This document shows positions 45,491 to 53,721 of a DNA stretch of 64,000 nt, in pieces. How positions within the stretch are numbered: position 1 is the stretch's first letter; each line of letters opens with the position of its first letter. Location: the NCBI RefSeq assembly GCF_009720385.1, contig NZ_ML769301.1:1-64000 (forward strand), read 5' to 3'. The stretch comes from Catellatospora vulcania. Its GTDB lineage: Bacteria; Actinomycetota; Actinomycetes; Mycobacteriales; Micromonosporaceae. The position numbers were made by a program, and so were the translations under genes. A model generated the notes under the pieces. It ran no database searches. It was not told the DNA's origin and was given only the letters and a program-made list of their open reading frames with translations.

Positions 45491-46822
45491 TCAGAGCTGC
45501 ACCGCAACGTCGATCACTCGGATGGGCTCCTGTTTCCAGGCCGCCAGCAGACCGTTGACCACCTCGACCGTGTCCGCCCAGCCGGCACGGCCAGTCAGGC
45601 CGGCGGCCAGCAGGGTCGACGGGACCTGCCCGGCGGCCAGCAGCTGCTGCCAGCCCGCGACGTCGAGCTGCAGGTATTCCAGCGCGGGCAGTTCGGTGAC
45701 GGCGCGAAGATCGGCGACGACGGCGGATTCGGTGACCAGGGTACGCAGCCGGTGGCCGGCCAGCGCGGACAGGTCGCAGGGTGCGGCCGCGGCTCTGATG
45801 TACAGCACCTCGGTCGTCGGCTGGACATCGGCGAGCGTCTTGCCGCTGCGCGAGCCGACCCGCACCAGCAGCCCGCCTTCCGGACCCAGCTTCGCCAGGG
45901 TGGCGGGCCGCTCGGTGAGCAGCTCGGTCAGCGAGGGCGCCAGCCAGCGGGCACCGGCCGACATCTCGTGGTCCACGAACAGCACCTGGCCGACCGTGCC
46001 CTGCGGCCCGGGGGCGAGGTCGACCACGTACAGGTTGCCGCCGCCGTCGTCGCCGACCACGAACCACGCCGGTGAGGCCGCCAACTGCTGCATCCGGCCG
46101 TGCGGATCGGGCGCGACGACCTCGGTCGCGCCGTACCTCCAGGACAGGTACCGGGCCTGCGGTTGCAGATAGGCGCGGGCGGCGGCGTCGGCCAGCGGCA
46201 CGATCCGCAGGCCGTAGAAACGCTCCCGGTCGGCGGGCTGCAGGACCAGGGTGCCCTCGGCCGCGGCGAGGAACAGCGCCCGGACGTCATCGGGCAGCGC
46301 GACGCCGAGGTCCGCCTCCGCCGCGGCCAGCTCCGACGGGTCGACGGGCCGCGCGTCCGGCAGCAGCTGCCGGACCAGCGCGGTGACCGTGGCCGCGTCG
46401 GCGCCGGCGGAGACGGCCACGTCGCAACGGACCGGCTCGCGGCGGTACGGCTCCGGATGCGCTCCGGGGACCAGGTGCACGTCCTCCAGCAGGTCGCTGC
46501 CCATCCCGAACGAAACCTGCGCCGCGCTGGGGACGATGCTCACCACCGCCGCCCCGGAGCGGGTCGTGACGCCGCGCACCGCGACGGCCTGCCCGCCGGT
46601 CAGCTCGGCCAGCGATCTGAGCATGTCCGTCGGCCGCTCACCCCGCTCCAGGCCCAGCCCGAGGACGCGGTGGTCGCCGTCGTAGGCTACCGAGCCGCCG
46701 AACGCGCCCGGTGCCATCGTGCCGCGGAACTCGGCCTCCCCTACCTCGGGGGGCATGCTGTTGCGCAGCGCGGTGACGAACAGGCGCCACGCCTCGGCCT
46801 GGAACAACGTAGTGTCGATCAT
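45491..46822 (-). CDS. SUKH (SMI1/KNR4-like) domain protein
   Basis: 443 aa from ATG at 46822 (MIDTTLFQAEAWRLFVTALR). The N-terminal 150 residues look like a separate alpha/beta domain. A SUKH domain spans about 160-290: PSELAAAEADLGVALPDDVR, ALFLAAAEGTLVL, and a W-rich end SPAWFVVGDDGGGNLYVVDL. The C-terminal 130 residues contain leucine-rich-repeat-like pieces (LRAVTELPALEYLQLDVAGW). SUKH proteins are often immunity proteins of polymorphic toxins, but large ones like this also have housekeeping roles. No toxin gene is adjacent; the nearest candidate is about 6 kb away. Confidence 0.8.
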   Translation of the reverse strand: MIDTTLFQAEAWRLFVTALRNSMPPEVGEAEFRGTMAPGAFGGSVAYDGDHRVLGLGLERGERPTDMLRSLAELTGGQAVAVRGVTTRSGAAVVSIVPSAAQVSFGMGSDLLEDVHLVPGAHPEPYRREPVRCDVAVSAGADAATVTALVRQLLPDARPVDPSELAAAEADLGVALPDDVRALFLAAAEGTLVLQPADRERFYGLRIVPLADAAARAYLQPQARYLSWRYGATEVVAPDPHGRMQQLAASPAWFVVGDDGGGNLYVVDLAPGPQGTVGQVLFVDHEMSAGARWLAPSLTELLTERPATLAKLGPEGGLLVRVGSRSGKTLADVQPTTEVLYIRAAAAPCDLSALAGHRLRTLVTESAVVADLRAVTELPALEYLQLDVAGWQQLLAAGQVPSTLLAAGLTGRAGWADTVEVVNGLLAAWKQEPIRVIDVAVQL

Positions 46823-46976
46823 CGCCTGATCGTAGGCGGCGGGGCGGACAACCCGGCAGGCGTCGGCAGGTCCAGCCGGCGCGTGCGACAGTTGCCGGGG
46901 CACGACGCCTGCCGGACCATCCAGCCCCGGAAATGTTAAAGGTGCGGATGCGTAGCGATGCCGACACGACACGGCA

Positions 46977-47004
46977 TTGACCCACGTGCGTGAACCGATA
47001 GGTT
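46977..47004 (+). promoter_or_regulatory. Promoter predicting a leaderless mRNA
   Basis: TTGACC at 46977-46982, a 16-bp spacer, and TAGGTT at 46999-47004. The GTG start of the next gene lies only 6 bases after the -10 box, so transcription should begin at or next to the start codon. Leaderless transcripts with this TAnnnT-to-GTG spacing are common in actinobacteria. Confidence 0.55.
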
Positions 47005-47010
47005 CCAGGG

Positions 47011-47328
47011 GTGACAGTCCTCCAGGCGGCGATCTGGGGAGTCGCGGGCGGTGCGGTGGCAGCGCTCGTGGTCCTGATCGCCGACGTCGTGGCCGCGAAG
47101 TTCCTGTGGCCGTACGCCGCCGGGACCGGTCGTGCCAGGATGTTCGTGCTGGTGGCTCAGCTACTCATCAGCGGAGTGGTGGCCGCCGCGGCACACCAGC
47201 AGATCTCCGGCCCATGGCCCGCACTGCTGCTGGGCGTGACCGCGCCGGCCACGATCCGCGCCGCGCTGGCCAACGTCGAGGTCACCGAGACCACACCGCA
47301 GGCCGAGGGTGGCACCGGTGCGAGCTGA
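47011..47328 (+). CDS. Small three-TM membrane protein
   Basis: 105 aa from GTG at 47011. Three hydrophobic helices: AAIWGVAGGAVAALVVLIAD, MFVLVAQLLISGVVAAAA and PALLLGVTAPATIRAALA. No soluble domain. The predicted mRNA is leaderless. It is followed on the same strand by a 328-aa two-TM protein; the frame between them (47318-47533) is open but looks only partly coding. Function unknown; a membrane partner of the next protein is plausible. Confidence 0.65.
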   Translation: MTVLQAAIWGVAGGAVAALVVLIADVVAAKFLWPYAAGTGRARMFVLVAQLLISGVVAAAAHQQISGPWPALLLGVTAPATIRAALANVEVTETTPQAEGGTGAS

Positions 47329-47533
47329 TCGGATGCTCAGGCGACTTGCCGGGATCGCCCGCGCACCACGTGTGTGGCTGCGGGTGGAGCTCTCGCCGTG
47401 GTGGGCCTCGGTGCTGGTCGCCGCCGGGGCTCGCGCCGGTTCGTCCGACCCGGCGGTGATCCATGACCACGACCTCGCCCGCGACGATCGTCCACTGCAC
47501 CGGCCTCAACGCCGACCGGATGGGGTGAGAGGT

Positions 47534-48520
47534 ATGAAGCGCCCTGAGTCACGCTCCCCGAACGCCGCACCCGCCAGCCGCACCTCCACGAAGATTATCG
47601 TCAGCCTCCTCGCCTTCGGCGCCGTCTTCGCCGTCAGTTGGACGCTGGCCAAGTCGTCCATGCCCGCCGAGGTGGTGGTCACCTTCGGGACGTCGCTGTT
47701 CGTGGCGGGCGTGACCTTCGTCGTCCAGTTCCTCCTCGACGTCGAGAGGCGACTCGACCGGATGGGGGATGAACTGACCCAGCATGCTGCCGCGAACGAG
47801 ACGCGCATCGCCGAGGGCTTCCAGCGGATCAACGAGGCGAACAGGCTGTTCGGCCTGATCGAGGCCTCGGCGCTGAAGACCGACGCCATCACCCAGTTGG
47901 TGGGCAACTCCGTGCGAGTCAAGCCCAACCCGTCTCTGGTCTTCGACCTCGCGCAGACCGAGATTCAGCGGTTGTCGGAGATGCTCAAGACGCTCGGCGA
48001 CTCCGGCGACCTCACCTACGAGGGCGAGGACCGCGACTGGTTGCTCGGCCTGACCAGGCACGTCAACGACACCATCGACGCGGTCAGCAGCACACTCGAC
48101 CTCGGCGATCAGGATTTCTTCGACAGCAGCGTGTGGCAGAGCGACCTCGGCCAGCGTTACCTGGAGGCGCAGCGTGAGGCGATCAGGCGCAACGTGCGTG
48201 TGCGCCGCATCTTCGTCCTGGACCGCCCCAATCTGCGCGACGACGCCAAGTTTCGGCGCCTGGTGCAGATGCACGACGACGTCAGCATCGAGGTGCGGGC
48301 TCTGGACCCGACGCTGTTCCCCGGGCAGTATATCCCGCCGATCTTCGACTTCATCGTCTTCGACGGCGTGGTGAGCTACCAGACGTTGCCCTCGGCCCCG
48401 GTCAACGAGCTGAACAGGCTCCCCGTCGCCACCACCCAGCTCGTCACGAGCCCGGCGAGGGTCCAGCGCAACATCGATCTGTTCAACGAGCTGTGGAGGA
48501 TCGCCACCCCGGTCAGTTGA
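47534..48520 (+). CDS. Two-TM protein with C-terminal PLD-like/sensor domain, unknown
   Basis: 328 aa from ATG at 47534 after GTGAGAGGT; an extended frame to a GTG at 47318 is possible. Two helices (IIVSLLAFGAVFAVSWTLA and VVVTFGTSLFVAGVTFVVQF) are followed by a coiled-coil-like helix (DVERRLDRMGDELTQHAAAN) and an alpha/beta domain: DFFDSSVWQSDLGQRYLEAQ, NVRVRRIFVLDR, DVSIEVRALDP, DFIVFDGVVSYQTLP and a final FNELWRIA. This pattern resembles the degenerate PLD-like domain of membrane-bound bacterial sensors, without HKD motifs. A signalling role is inferred, not shown. Confidence 0.65.
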   Translation: MKRPESRSPNAAPASRTSTKIIVSLLAFGAVFAVSWTLAKSSMPAEVVVTFGTSLFVAGVTFVVQFLLDVERRLDRMGDELTQHAAANETRIAEGFQRINEANRLFGLIEASALKTDAITQLVGNSVRVKPNPSLVFDLAQTEIQRLSEMLKTLGDSGDLTYEGEDRDWLLGLTRHVNDTIDAVSSTLDLGDQDFFDSSVWQSDLGQRYLEAQREAIRRNVRVRRIFVLDRPNLRDDAKFRRLVQMHDDVSIEVRALDPTLFPGQYIPPIFDFIVFDGVVSYQTLPSAPVNELNRLPVATTQLVTSPARVQRNIDLFNELWRIATPVS

Positions 48521-48843
48521 GCGCCTCGGCGGCGCGCCGACGGCAGGCTGCGCCGGCGCCCTTCAGCGAGCGGATCCCACCGTGCCTGCCCACGACTCTC
48601 GGCGCGATGATCTCCGCGCCCGCGGCGTCGGCGCGGGCTGCCCGATGACGCAGGCACGGTGCTCGGCTCGCCGTGGTGATGTGTCCACTGAACGGATCGA
48701 GCAGCGGCAGCGCGGTCCTTGGTCGCGGTGGCCGCGCTGCTCGCTTGAACGTCTACGCCTCGCGGTGAGACGGTCACGGGCTGCAGCGATCCATCGACCG
48801 ATATATGCTGCCCGCAGTTGCTCCCGACAGGAAGCGAGGCGGC
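48521..48843. other. Intergenic stretch
   Basis: No supported gene. A short hairpin GGCGGCGCGCC follows the sensor-like gene. GATATATGC about 40 bp before the GTG at 48844 could be a -10 region; no matching -35 is clear. Confidence 0.35.
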
Positions 48844-49593
48844 GTGTCGTTCCACCCAGCTGAGCCCCGGACCTGGCCCGACGAGCCTGCGCCTGCTGCA
48901 CTGCCGGAGTTTCCACCCGATCTGACCTTTCCCGACGGTCACCGCTTCGGTGGCGCGCAGCCCTTACCCGCGCCGGTGCCCGCACCGCGGAGGTCGCGAG
49001 GGCGGCTGAGCACCCTGCTGACGCTGGTCGTGGTGGTGGCCGTGGGCGCGACCACCGCCGTGCTCGTGCGCAACTGGATGCACGGGGTCTTCGACCGGAT
49101 GGAGACCGCGGGTCGCACCTCCGTGGTGACACCCGACAAGCTCGGCACGCTGCCCAAGGCCACCGAGGCGTTGCTCAAGGACATGGTCGCCTCGATCAGG
49201 TCGGCGTACGACAAGGAGAAGGCCCTCGACCGCGCGACGTCCTCGGTCGTCGCCGCGTACGGGTCGACGAAGAAGAAAGACGCGGTGATCGTGGTCGCGT
49301 TCGCCGCGACGATGGTGTCGCCGCGCACCGAACTGGACGCCTTCATGAAAGGTGTGGCGGCCGGCGAGGTCGTCGCCTACACCGATCTCGACCCCGGCCC
49401 ACTCGGCGGGCAGGCCAGGTGCGGCACCATGACGACGCTGTTCGGCAAGGCGAGCGCCGTGTGCGCGTGGGCCGACAACGGCAGCGTGGGTGGGCTCTTC
49501 TTCCTCGACAAACCGCTCAGCGCACAGGTCAAGGAGCGTTTCCTGGCCGCGCGGGCGCAGGTCGAGAAGGTCGAGGCGGCACCGTCGGCCTGA
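48844..49593 (+). CDS. Single-pass membrane-anchored protein of unknown function
   Basis: 249 aa from a GTG at 48844 (VSFHPAEPRTWPDEPAPAAL) after GAGGCGG. A Pro-rich cytoplasmic tail of about 60 residues precedes one transmembrane helix (LLTLVVVVAVGATTAVLV). The extracellular 165 residues are alpha/beta (KKKDAVIVVAFAATMVSPRT, ARCGTMTTLFGKASAVCAWA, GSVGGLFFLDKPLSAQVKER) with a Cys pair in RCG and VCAW. This arrangement is frequent in actinobacteria; no function is known. Its C-terminal coding region contains one arm of a 27-bp inverted repeat whose other arm starts at the stop codon. Confidence 0.7.
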   Translation: MSFHPAEPRTWPDEPAPAALPEFPPDLTFPDGHRFGGAQPLPAPVPAPRRSRGRLSTLLTLVVVVAVGATTAVLVRNWMHGVFDRMETAGRTSVVTPDKLGTLPKATEALLKDMVASIRSAYDKEKALDRATSSVVAAYGSTKKKDAVIVVAFAATMVSPRTELDAFMKGVAAGEVVAYTDLDPGPLGGQARCGTMTTLFGKASAVCAWADNGSVGGLFFLDKPLSAQVKERFLAARAQVEKVEAAPSA

Positions 49594-49620
49594 GCGCACA
49601 CGGCGCTCGCCTTGCCGAAC
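49440..49620. repeat. Perfect 27-bp inverted repeat around a gene end
   Basis: Arms 49440-49466 (starting GTTCGGCAAGGCGAGC) and 49594-49620 are exact reverse complements over 27 bp, separated by 127 bp. The left arm encodes FGKASAVCA of the membrane-anchored protein; the right arm begins one base after its TGA. Similarity continues weakly beyond the perfect part (GGCCGAC in both). It may be an inverted duplicate of a gene segment or the relic of a homologous gene in opposite orientation. Confidence 0.85.
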
Positions 49621-49633
49621 GCCGCCGGCACGG

Positions 49634-51310
49634 TCAAGGTCGGACGACGAACTCCAGCTCACCTACGGGGTTGGCGAATTCGCTGACCCGCAGTGACACC
49701 TGCATCCGCCACATCCCGGCTACCGGGAGCATGACCTGTGCCGTGTAGAGGCCCGCTGATACCTGTGTCAGCGGTACGTCGCCGAGCGTCGCCCCGTCGG
49801 ACGACAGGCGTACCACCGGCGGTGCGACACCCTCGGTGGGTTCACCGGCCGCGGAAGTCAGCCGCAGGGTGATGGTGTTGGAACCGCGGGTGAGTGGTGT
49901 GAGCGAGGCCCGCACCTTGATGTCGCCCAAGGTCGTCGTATGCGTGTCGGGATTGGTCTCGGCCGACACGCTCGCGGGCCGGGAACCGGCCTCGGGACTC
50001 GTATCCACGAGGAAGCCGGTGATGAGCAGGGCCACGGCGAGGACGGCGCCCTCGACCGCGGTGGCGCGCACCACCGGTCGGGAGTGTGCTTGTCGGCCGG
50101 TCTTGTTCGCTGCCCGGTGGAGCCGGGGGAGGAGTGACCACCTGTTCCACGCCGCGATGGCGACAGCTGCCAGCACGACGGCGATCTTGGCGGTCACCAG
50201 CTGTCCGTAGCTGGTGTCGACGAGAGCTGTCCAGGAACCGAGGATCCGCCATACCAGCAGGGAGCCGGTGGCGACCAGGGCCGCGAGGACGCCGGCGGCG
50301 GCGGCGGAGAACCGGGCGAGCACCTCGGCCGCGGCAGCGCCATGACTGGACAGGGCCGGCAATGTCAGCGCCAGGCCGGCGAGTCCGCCGAGCCAGACGC
50401 CGCCGGCGAGCAGATGCAGCGCGTCCGCACCGATCACGAGGAGTTCGGGGCTCGCCGCGCGGGTGTGCCCCACCAGCGCGGGGGTCATGATCGCGAGCGC
50501 GGCGGCCGCCACCGCCGCGCCGCGCCGCGGTCGCGCTGCCGACTCGGGGCCGAGCAGGGCCACAGCCAGCGCCAGTCCGCCCACGACGGCCGCGGTCACG
50601 GCGTACTCGGTCAGCGGCAGAGCGGACCACGTTGCGCTCTGGTTGAGCAGTGCCGGCCCGCCGCCGAGCAGATAGACCGCGGTGATCGGCAACGTGGCAA
50701 GCCACGCCCCGGCTGCGACGGCCGCGGCGGCTCGCGCGAAGGCGGCCAGACGGCGTCGCGGGCGGGCGACGCCGGGGCCGGCGGGCAGGAACATGGCGGC
50801 GAACGCGACTAGCCCGGCGGCGAGAAGGAGCCCGACATAGCCGACCACGCGGGCCAGGGCCAGCGTCCAGGGGACCTGCGGGATGATGTTCGAGTCACTC
50901 GAGGAGGGCGTGTTGACGGGGGTGGGCGCGCCGACGGAGAAGGTGAGGGCGCCGCTGATGGGATGCCCGTCCTCGGAGACGACCCGCCAGGTGATCACGG
51001 TCGTGCCGTTGCCCAGGCGTGCCGGCAGCGCGACTTCGAGCTCGGTGCCCGTCACGGTCGGTCTCGCCTCGACCAGCTCACCCTGAGCGCCGTAGACCTG
51101 GACACCGCCTGGGACGCCGCGTACGGCTTCATCGAACGTGAGCAGGACTCGGTCGGGTGCGGTCTGCAGCACCGCGCCCTCGGCCGGGTCGGTGCCGACC
51201 AGGTGCGCGTGCGCGTGCGCCGGCTGGGGGAAGCCGAGCAGCATCGCGGGTACGAAGACCAGGACCAGCAGTGCCGTTGTCCGGATCCGCCGCGGGCGTC
51301 GGTCGGTCAT
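49634..51310 (-). CDS. CopC-CopD fusion copper transport/resistance protein with C-terminal YtkA-like domain
   Basis: 558 aa. Signal peptide to about 33, then CopC: HAHLVGTDPAEGAVLQTAPD, with the N-terminal His of the mature protein and EDGHPISGALTFSV as copper-site residues. A CopD membrane part with eight helices follows (about 145-420, including ELLVIGADALHLLAGGVWLG, which carries the conserved His). The last 110 residues (VRASLTPLTRGSNTITLRLT ... MWRMQVSLRVSEF) form a YtkA-like Ig fold. It moves copper across the membrane or buffers it outside. ATGA overlap with ycnI upstream shows translational coupling. Confidence 0.9.
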   Translation of the reverse strand: MTDRRPRRIRTTALLVLVFVPAMLLGFPQPAHAHAHLVGTDPAEGAVLQTAPDRVLLTFDEAVRGVPGGVQVYGAQGELVEARPTVTGTELEVALPARLGNGTTVITWRVVSEDGHPISGALTFSVGAPTPVNTPSSSDSNIIPQVPWTLALARVVGYVGLLLAAGLVAFAAMFLPAGPGVARPRRRLAAFARAAAAVAAGAWLATLPITAVYLLGGGPALLNQSATWSALPLTEYAVTAAVVGGLALAVALLGPESAARPRRGAAVAAAALAIMTPALVGHTRAASPELLVIGADALHLLAGGVWLGGLAGLALTLPALSSHGAAAAEVLARFSAAAAGVLAALVATGSLLVWRILGSWTALVDTSYGQLVTAKIAVVLAAVAIAAWNRWSLLPRLHRAANKTGRQAHSRPVVRATAVEGAVLAVALLITGFLVDTSPEAGSRPASVSAETNPDTHTTTLGDIKVRASLTPLTRGSNTITLRLTSAAGEPTEGVAPPVVRLSSDGATLGDVPLTQVSAGLYTAQVMLPVAGMWRMQVSLRVSEFANPVGELEFVVRP

Positions 51311-52077
51311 GTCCGGCGGCGCTGTCGGACGAGCGCCGCGCCGCCGAGGATCGAGCCGAGCAGGCCGGCCGCCAGCGCGGCGAGCGTCAGCGCGCGGTCC
51401 GTTCCCGACACGGGGGCCGTGGTGTGCGCCTGCGCGGAGCGCGAGTCGCCGGCGGTCATGTGGTGGAGCGTGCCCTCAGCGGGCTCGGAGGTGATGAAGC
51501 TCGGGGCGGGCAATTCGAGTTCTGCGACGTTCCGCCCGTCCTGCGGGACCTCGATCCAGGCAGATTCGCCCTGCTCGCAGGTCTGGATGGTCGGGAAGGC
51601 AAGTTTGGTTCCCGTTGTCTCGGGCAGTTGGACCGTGAGTTCGAAGACCTCGCGGTAGCCGTCCGGGAGCGGGGTTTGCGTGCTGAACGCGACCGAGGCG
51701 ACTCGTTGCACGATCTTGTTGCCGTGGGAGTCCACTGCGGGCGGGTCGACCGTTTCCGTCTGCTTATCGATCTTCCACAGTGCTGTTCGGGTAGGGGTCA
51801 CCGAGGTGATCTGCGCGGGGATCTGGATAGTGATCTTGATGGTGGGTGAGTTCTCGCAGCCGTGACCGACGCTGAACTGCAGGACGGCGTGGGCGCCGGC
51901 CGCGGTCGTCGAAGGGGTGACGGTGACGTGCGCGCTCGCCGGGGACGCGAAGCCGAAAAGGCTGATGATCAGCGTGGCGGCGCCGGTCTGCATGAGGCGC
52001 GTTGCCCGCGTTCGAGCCGGACGGCGGTCGTGCTGGTCGGCCTGGATCCGGGCGGATCCGATGTCGTTGCGCCGCAT
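51307..52077 (-). CDS. ycnI: YcnI-family copper-binding membrane protein
   Basis: 256 aa from ATG at 52077; an ATG at 51993 (MQTGAATLIISLFGFASPAS) is an alternative start. The mature protein begins with His (AHVTVTPSTTAAGAHAVLQF), the DUF1775 Cu(II)-brace N-terminus, and keeps FSVGHGCENSPT and the Trp of TALWKID, both conserved. A C-terminal helix (LTLAALAAGLLGSILGGAAL) anchors it outside the membrane. YcnI works as copper chaperone for CopC-CopD; the overlapping stop/start with that gene supports this. Confidence 0.88.
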   Translation of the reverse strand: MRRNDIGSARIQADQHDRRPARTRATRLMQTGAATLIISLFGFASPASAHVTVTPSTTAAGAHAVLQFSVGHGCENSPTIKITIQIPAQITSVTPTRTALWKIDKQTETVDPPAVDSHGNKIVQRVASVAFSTQTPLPDGYREVFELTVQLPETTGTKLAFPTIQTCEQGESAWIEVPQDGRNVAELELPAPSFITSEPAEGTLHHMTAGDSRSAQAHTTAPVSGTDRALTLAALAAGLLGSILGGAALVRQRRRT

Positions 52078-52156
52078 GTCGCATCCTCGCGCCTCAGGAC
52101 GAGTCGGCTCGCCGGTGTTGATCCGTGTGGGTGTCGCCGAATCGGGGTCGCAGTGA

Positions 52157-52174
52157 TTCGACCAACAGGTCGAA
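52157..52174. promoter_or_regulatory. Palindrome between the copper operon and the tautomerase gene
   Basis: TTCGACC-AACA-GGTCGAA has perfect 7-bp arms. It lies 80 bp before ycnI and 125 bp before the tautomerase. A copper or TetR-type repressor site is possible; no regulator gene is adjacent. Confidence 0.5.
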
Positions 52175-52298
52175 CCAATGTCAAGTATGTGAACTAGCGT
52201 AGGTATGCATTGCGGCTCTCAGGGCGGCACGGTAGCGTTCGTTCACGTTGATGAACTGAGGTCCATATCTGTGGACAGCCGGTACAGGGAGGGGCGCC

Positions 52299-52523
52299 AT
52301 GCCTAACATCACCGTCGAACTGCTCGCAGGCCGGTCCGTGGAGCAGCGCCGGGCCTTTGCCCGGGCCGTGACCGACAGCGCCGTCGAGATCCTCGGGGCC
52401 CGTGAGCAGGACGTCCGCATGGTTTTCACCGAGATCACCGCGGACGTCGTGGCCAACGGGGGTGTGCTGGCCAGCGAGGACGCCAGCCGTGCCGGTGTGG
52501 TGGCCGCGCTCGAAAAGCGCTGA
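52299..52523 (+). CDS. 4-oxalocrotonate tautomerase family protein
   Basis: 74 aa with AGGGAGGGG upstream. After removal of Met the catalytic Pro is first (PNITVELLAGRSVEQRRAFA). Arg residues in the AGRS loop region and R-x-V-F-T-E around residue 40 fit the small tautomerase superfamily. It interconverts keto and enol forms of small dicarbonyls; the natural substrate is not evident. Single gene ending at a strong hairpin. Confidence 0.9.
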   Translation: MPNITVELLAGRSVEQRRAFARAVTDSAVEILGAREQDVRMVFTEITADVVANGGVLASEDASRAGVVAALEKR

Positions 52524-52626
52524 CGTCGCCGTTCGGGTGTGCAGGTCGATGGGCGCCGGCTGGCCACGATCAGGCGGTGTGGGTGAGCGGATCCCGTGTC
52601 TGGCGGTAGTGGTTTACGCGTGTGTT

Positions 52627-52667
52627 GATGATGGGGCTGACCTGTGGGCAGGGTCAGCCCCATCATC
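52627..52667. terminator. Bidirectional terminator with perfect 16-bp arms
   Basis: GATGATGGGGCTGACC and GGTCAGCCCCATCATC around a nine-base loop. It separates the tautomerase gene from the convergent IclR gene. Confidence 0.85.
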
Positions 52668-52763
52668 GTTGTCAGCAGTGGGCCGTCGGTGTGGCAAGCC
52701 GGGGCGAGGTCCAGGCACCGGCCCGGCACAGGACTGGATCGGTGCGGCCTGCGCAGTGGTGGG

Positions 52764-53570
52764 TCAGCGCACCAGCCTGTTGTCGCGCATCGCCGACAGG
52801 CGGGCCTTCACGCTCAGCAGCGTCTCGATGATGAGGTCTTCCCGGCCCTGCTTGAGGCGGCTGATCGGAACGGCGATGCTCAGCGCGTCGACCGATCGGT
52901 GCGAGAAGGGCAGGGCGACGCCGAAGCAGCGCACGCCCAGGCAGGATTCCTCGCTCTCCTCGGCGTAGCCGAGCTGGGCGGCCTTGTCGATGGTCGCCAG
53001 CAGGGCGTCCCGGTCGGTGATCGTCTGGGAGGTGATGGCCTTTATGTCGTGGGGGACGAACGTCTCGCGGACGTCTTCGGGCATCTCGGCGAGCATCGCC
53101 CGGCCCAGGGCCGTGCTGTAGGCGGGAAGGCGGCGGCCGACGGCCGAGTACATGCGCAACGGATGCTTGGACTCGCGCTTGGCGGTGTAGATGATCTCTG
53201 CGCCTTCCAGGCGGCCCAGGTGCACCGTCTCCTCGGTGGCCGCGGCGATCTCGTCCATCACGGCGCTGGCGCGCGACAGCACCGGGTCGCCGTCGATGTA
53301 GGCGGAGCTGACGGTCAGCGTGTGGACGCCGAGCCGGTAGACGCTGCCGGTCTGGTCGGTGTCCAGCCATCCGCGAGCGCACATGGTGCGCAGGAGCGCG
53401 TGCAGGCTGCTCTTCGGGATGCCGAGGCGGGTGGCCAGCTGCAGCTGGGTGCCGGGGCCGTTGGCGGCGATGTCGTCCAGGACGTCGAGGACACGTGCAG
53501 CCGACTTGACCTGCGAGGTGGCGGAGCTGCCGTTGACCGTCTTGTCCGCGTCCACCGCGGGCCTCCTCAT
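52764..53570 (-). CDS. IclR-family regulator of the uronate operon
   Basis: 268 aa from ATG at 53570 (MRRPAVDADKTVNGSSATSQ); an upstream GTG at 53591 is possible. The winged helix-turn-helix is at about 20-85 (ARVLDVLDDIAANGPGTQLQ, LATRLGIPKSSLHALLRTM), and the effector domain at about 95-265 has ETVHLGRLEGAEIIYTAKRE, LPAYSTALGRAMLAEMP and GVALPFSH. It faces kduI divergently with duplicated operator-like sites in between and probably represses both promoters until a sugar-acid inducer binds. Confidence 0.92.
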   Translation of the reverse strand: MRRPAVDADKTVNGSSATSQVKSAARVLDVLDDIAANGPGTQLQLATRLGIPKSSLHALLRTMCARGWLDTDQTGSVYRLGVHTLTVSSAYIDGDPVLSRASAVMDEIAAATEETVHLGRLEGAEIIYTAKRESKHPLRMYSAVGRRLPAYSTALGRAMLAEMPEDVRETFVPHDIKAITSQTITDRDALLATIDKAAQLGYAEESEESCLGVRCFGVALPFSHRSVDALSIAVPISRLKQGREDLIIETLLSVKARLSAMRDNRLVR

Positions 53571-53613
53571 CAATCCATCATTCGCATGCACCCGGCGTAC
53601 AACACTAAACCAC

Positions 53614-53631
53614 AGTTCACATAGAGGGACC
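53614..53631. promoter_or_regulatory. IclR-type operator 1
   Basis: AGTTCACATAGAGGGACC matches operator 2 (53681) at 16 of 18 positions. It lies 44 bp upstream of the iclR ATG and 13 bp upstream of the -35 box of the kduI promoter, suited to autoregulation. Confidence 0.6.
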
Positions 53632-53643
53632 GACTTCGGCCCC

Positions 53644-53673
53644 TTGACTCGTGATCGTAACCACAGGTATCGT
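53644..53673 (+). promoter_or_regulatory. kduI operon promoter
   Basis: TTGACT at 53644-53649, an 18-bp spacer and TATCGT at 53668-53673. Operator 2 begins 8 bp after the -10 box and so covers the transcription start. Confidence 0.65.
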
Positions 53674-53680
53674 CGCGCCC

Positions 53681-53698
53681 AGTTCACATAGCGGAACC
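53681..53698. promoter_or_regulatory. IclR-type operator 2
   Basis: AGTTCACATAGCGGAACC contains the imperfect inverted repeat GTTC-N8-GAAC typical of IclR-family sites. A third partial copy (GTTCACAAACGAG) follows at 53701. Binding would block initiation of the kduI operon. Confidence 0.65.
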
Positions 53699-53721
53699 AG
53701 GTTCACAAACGAGGAGAAGTT

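Noticed and set aside
45491..46822. SUKH protein as immunity protein for the toxin at 37383
   Set aside because: They are about 6 kb apart on opposite strands with unrelated operons between, so position gives no support.
49440..49620. The 27-bp inverted repeat as a transcription terminator
   Set aside because: A 127-nt loop with one arm inside the gene is unlike a terminator; reported as a finding instead.
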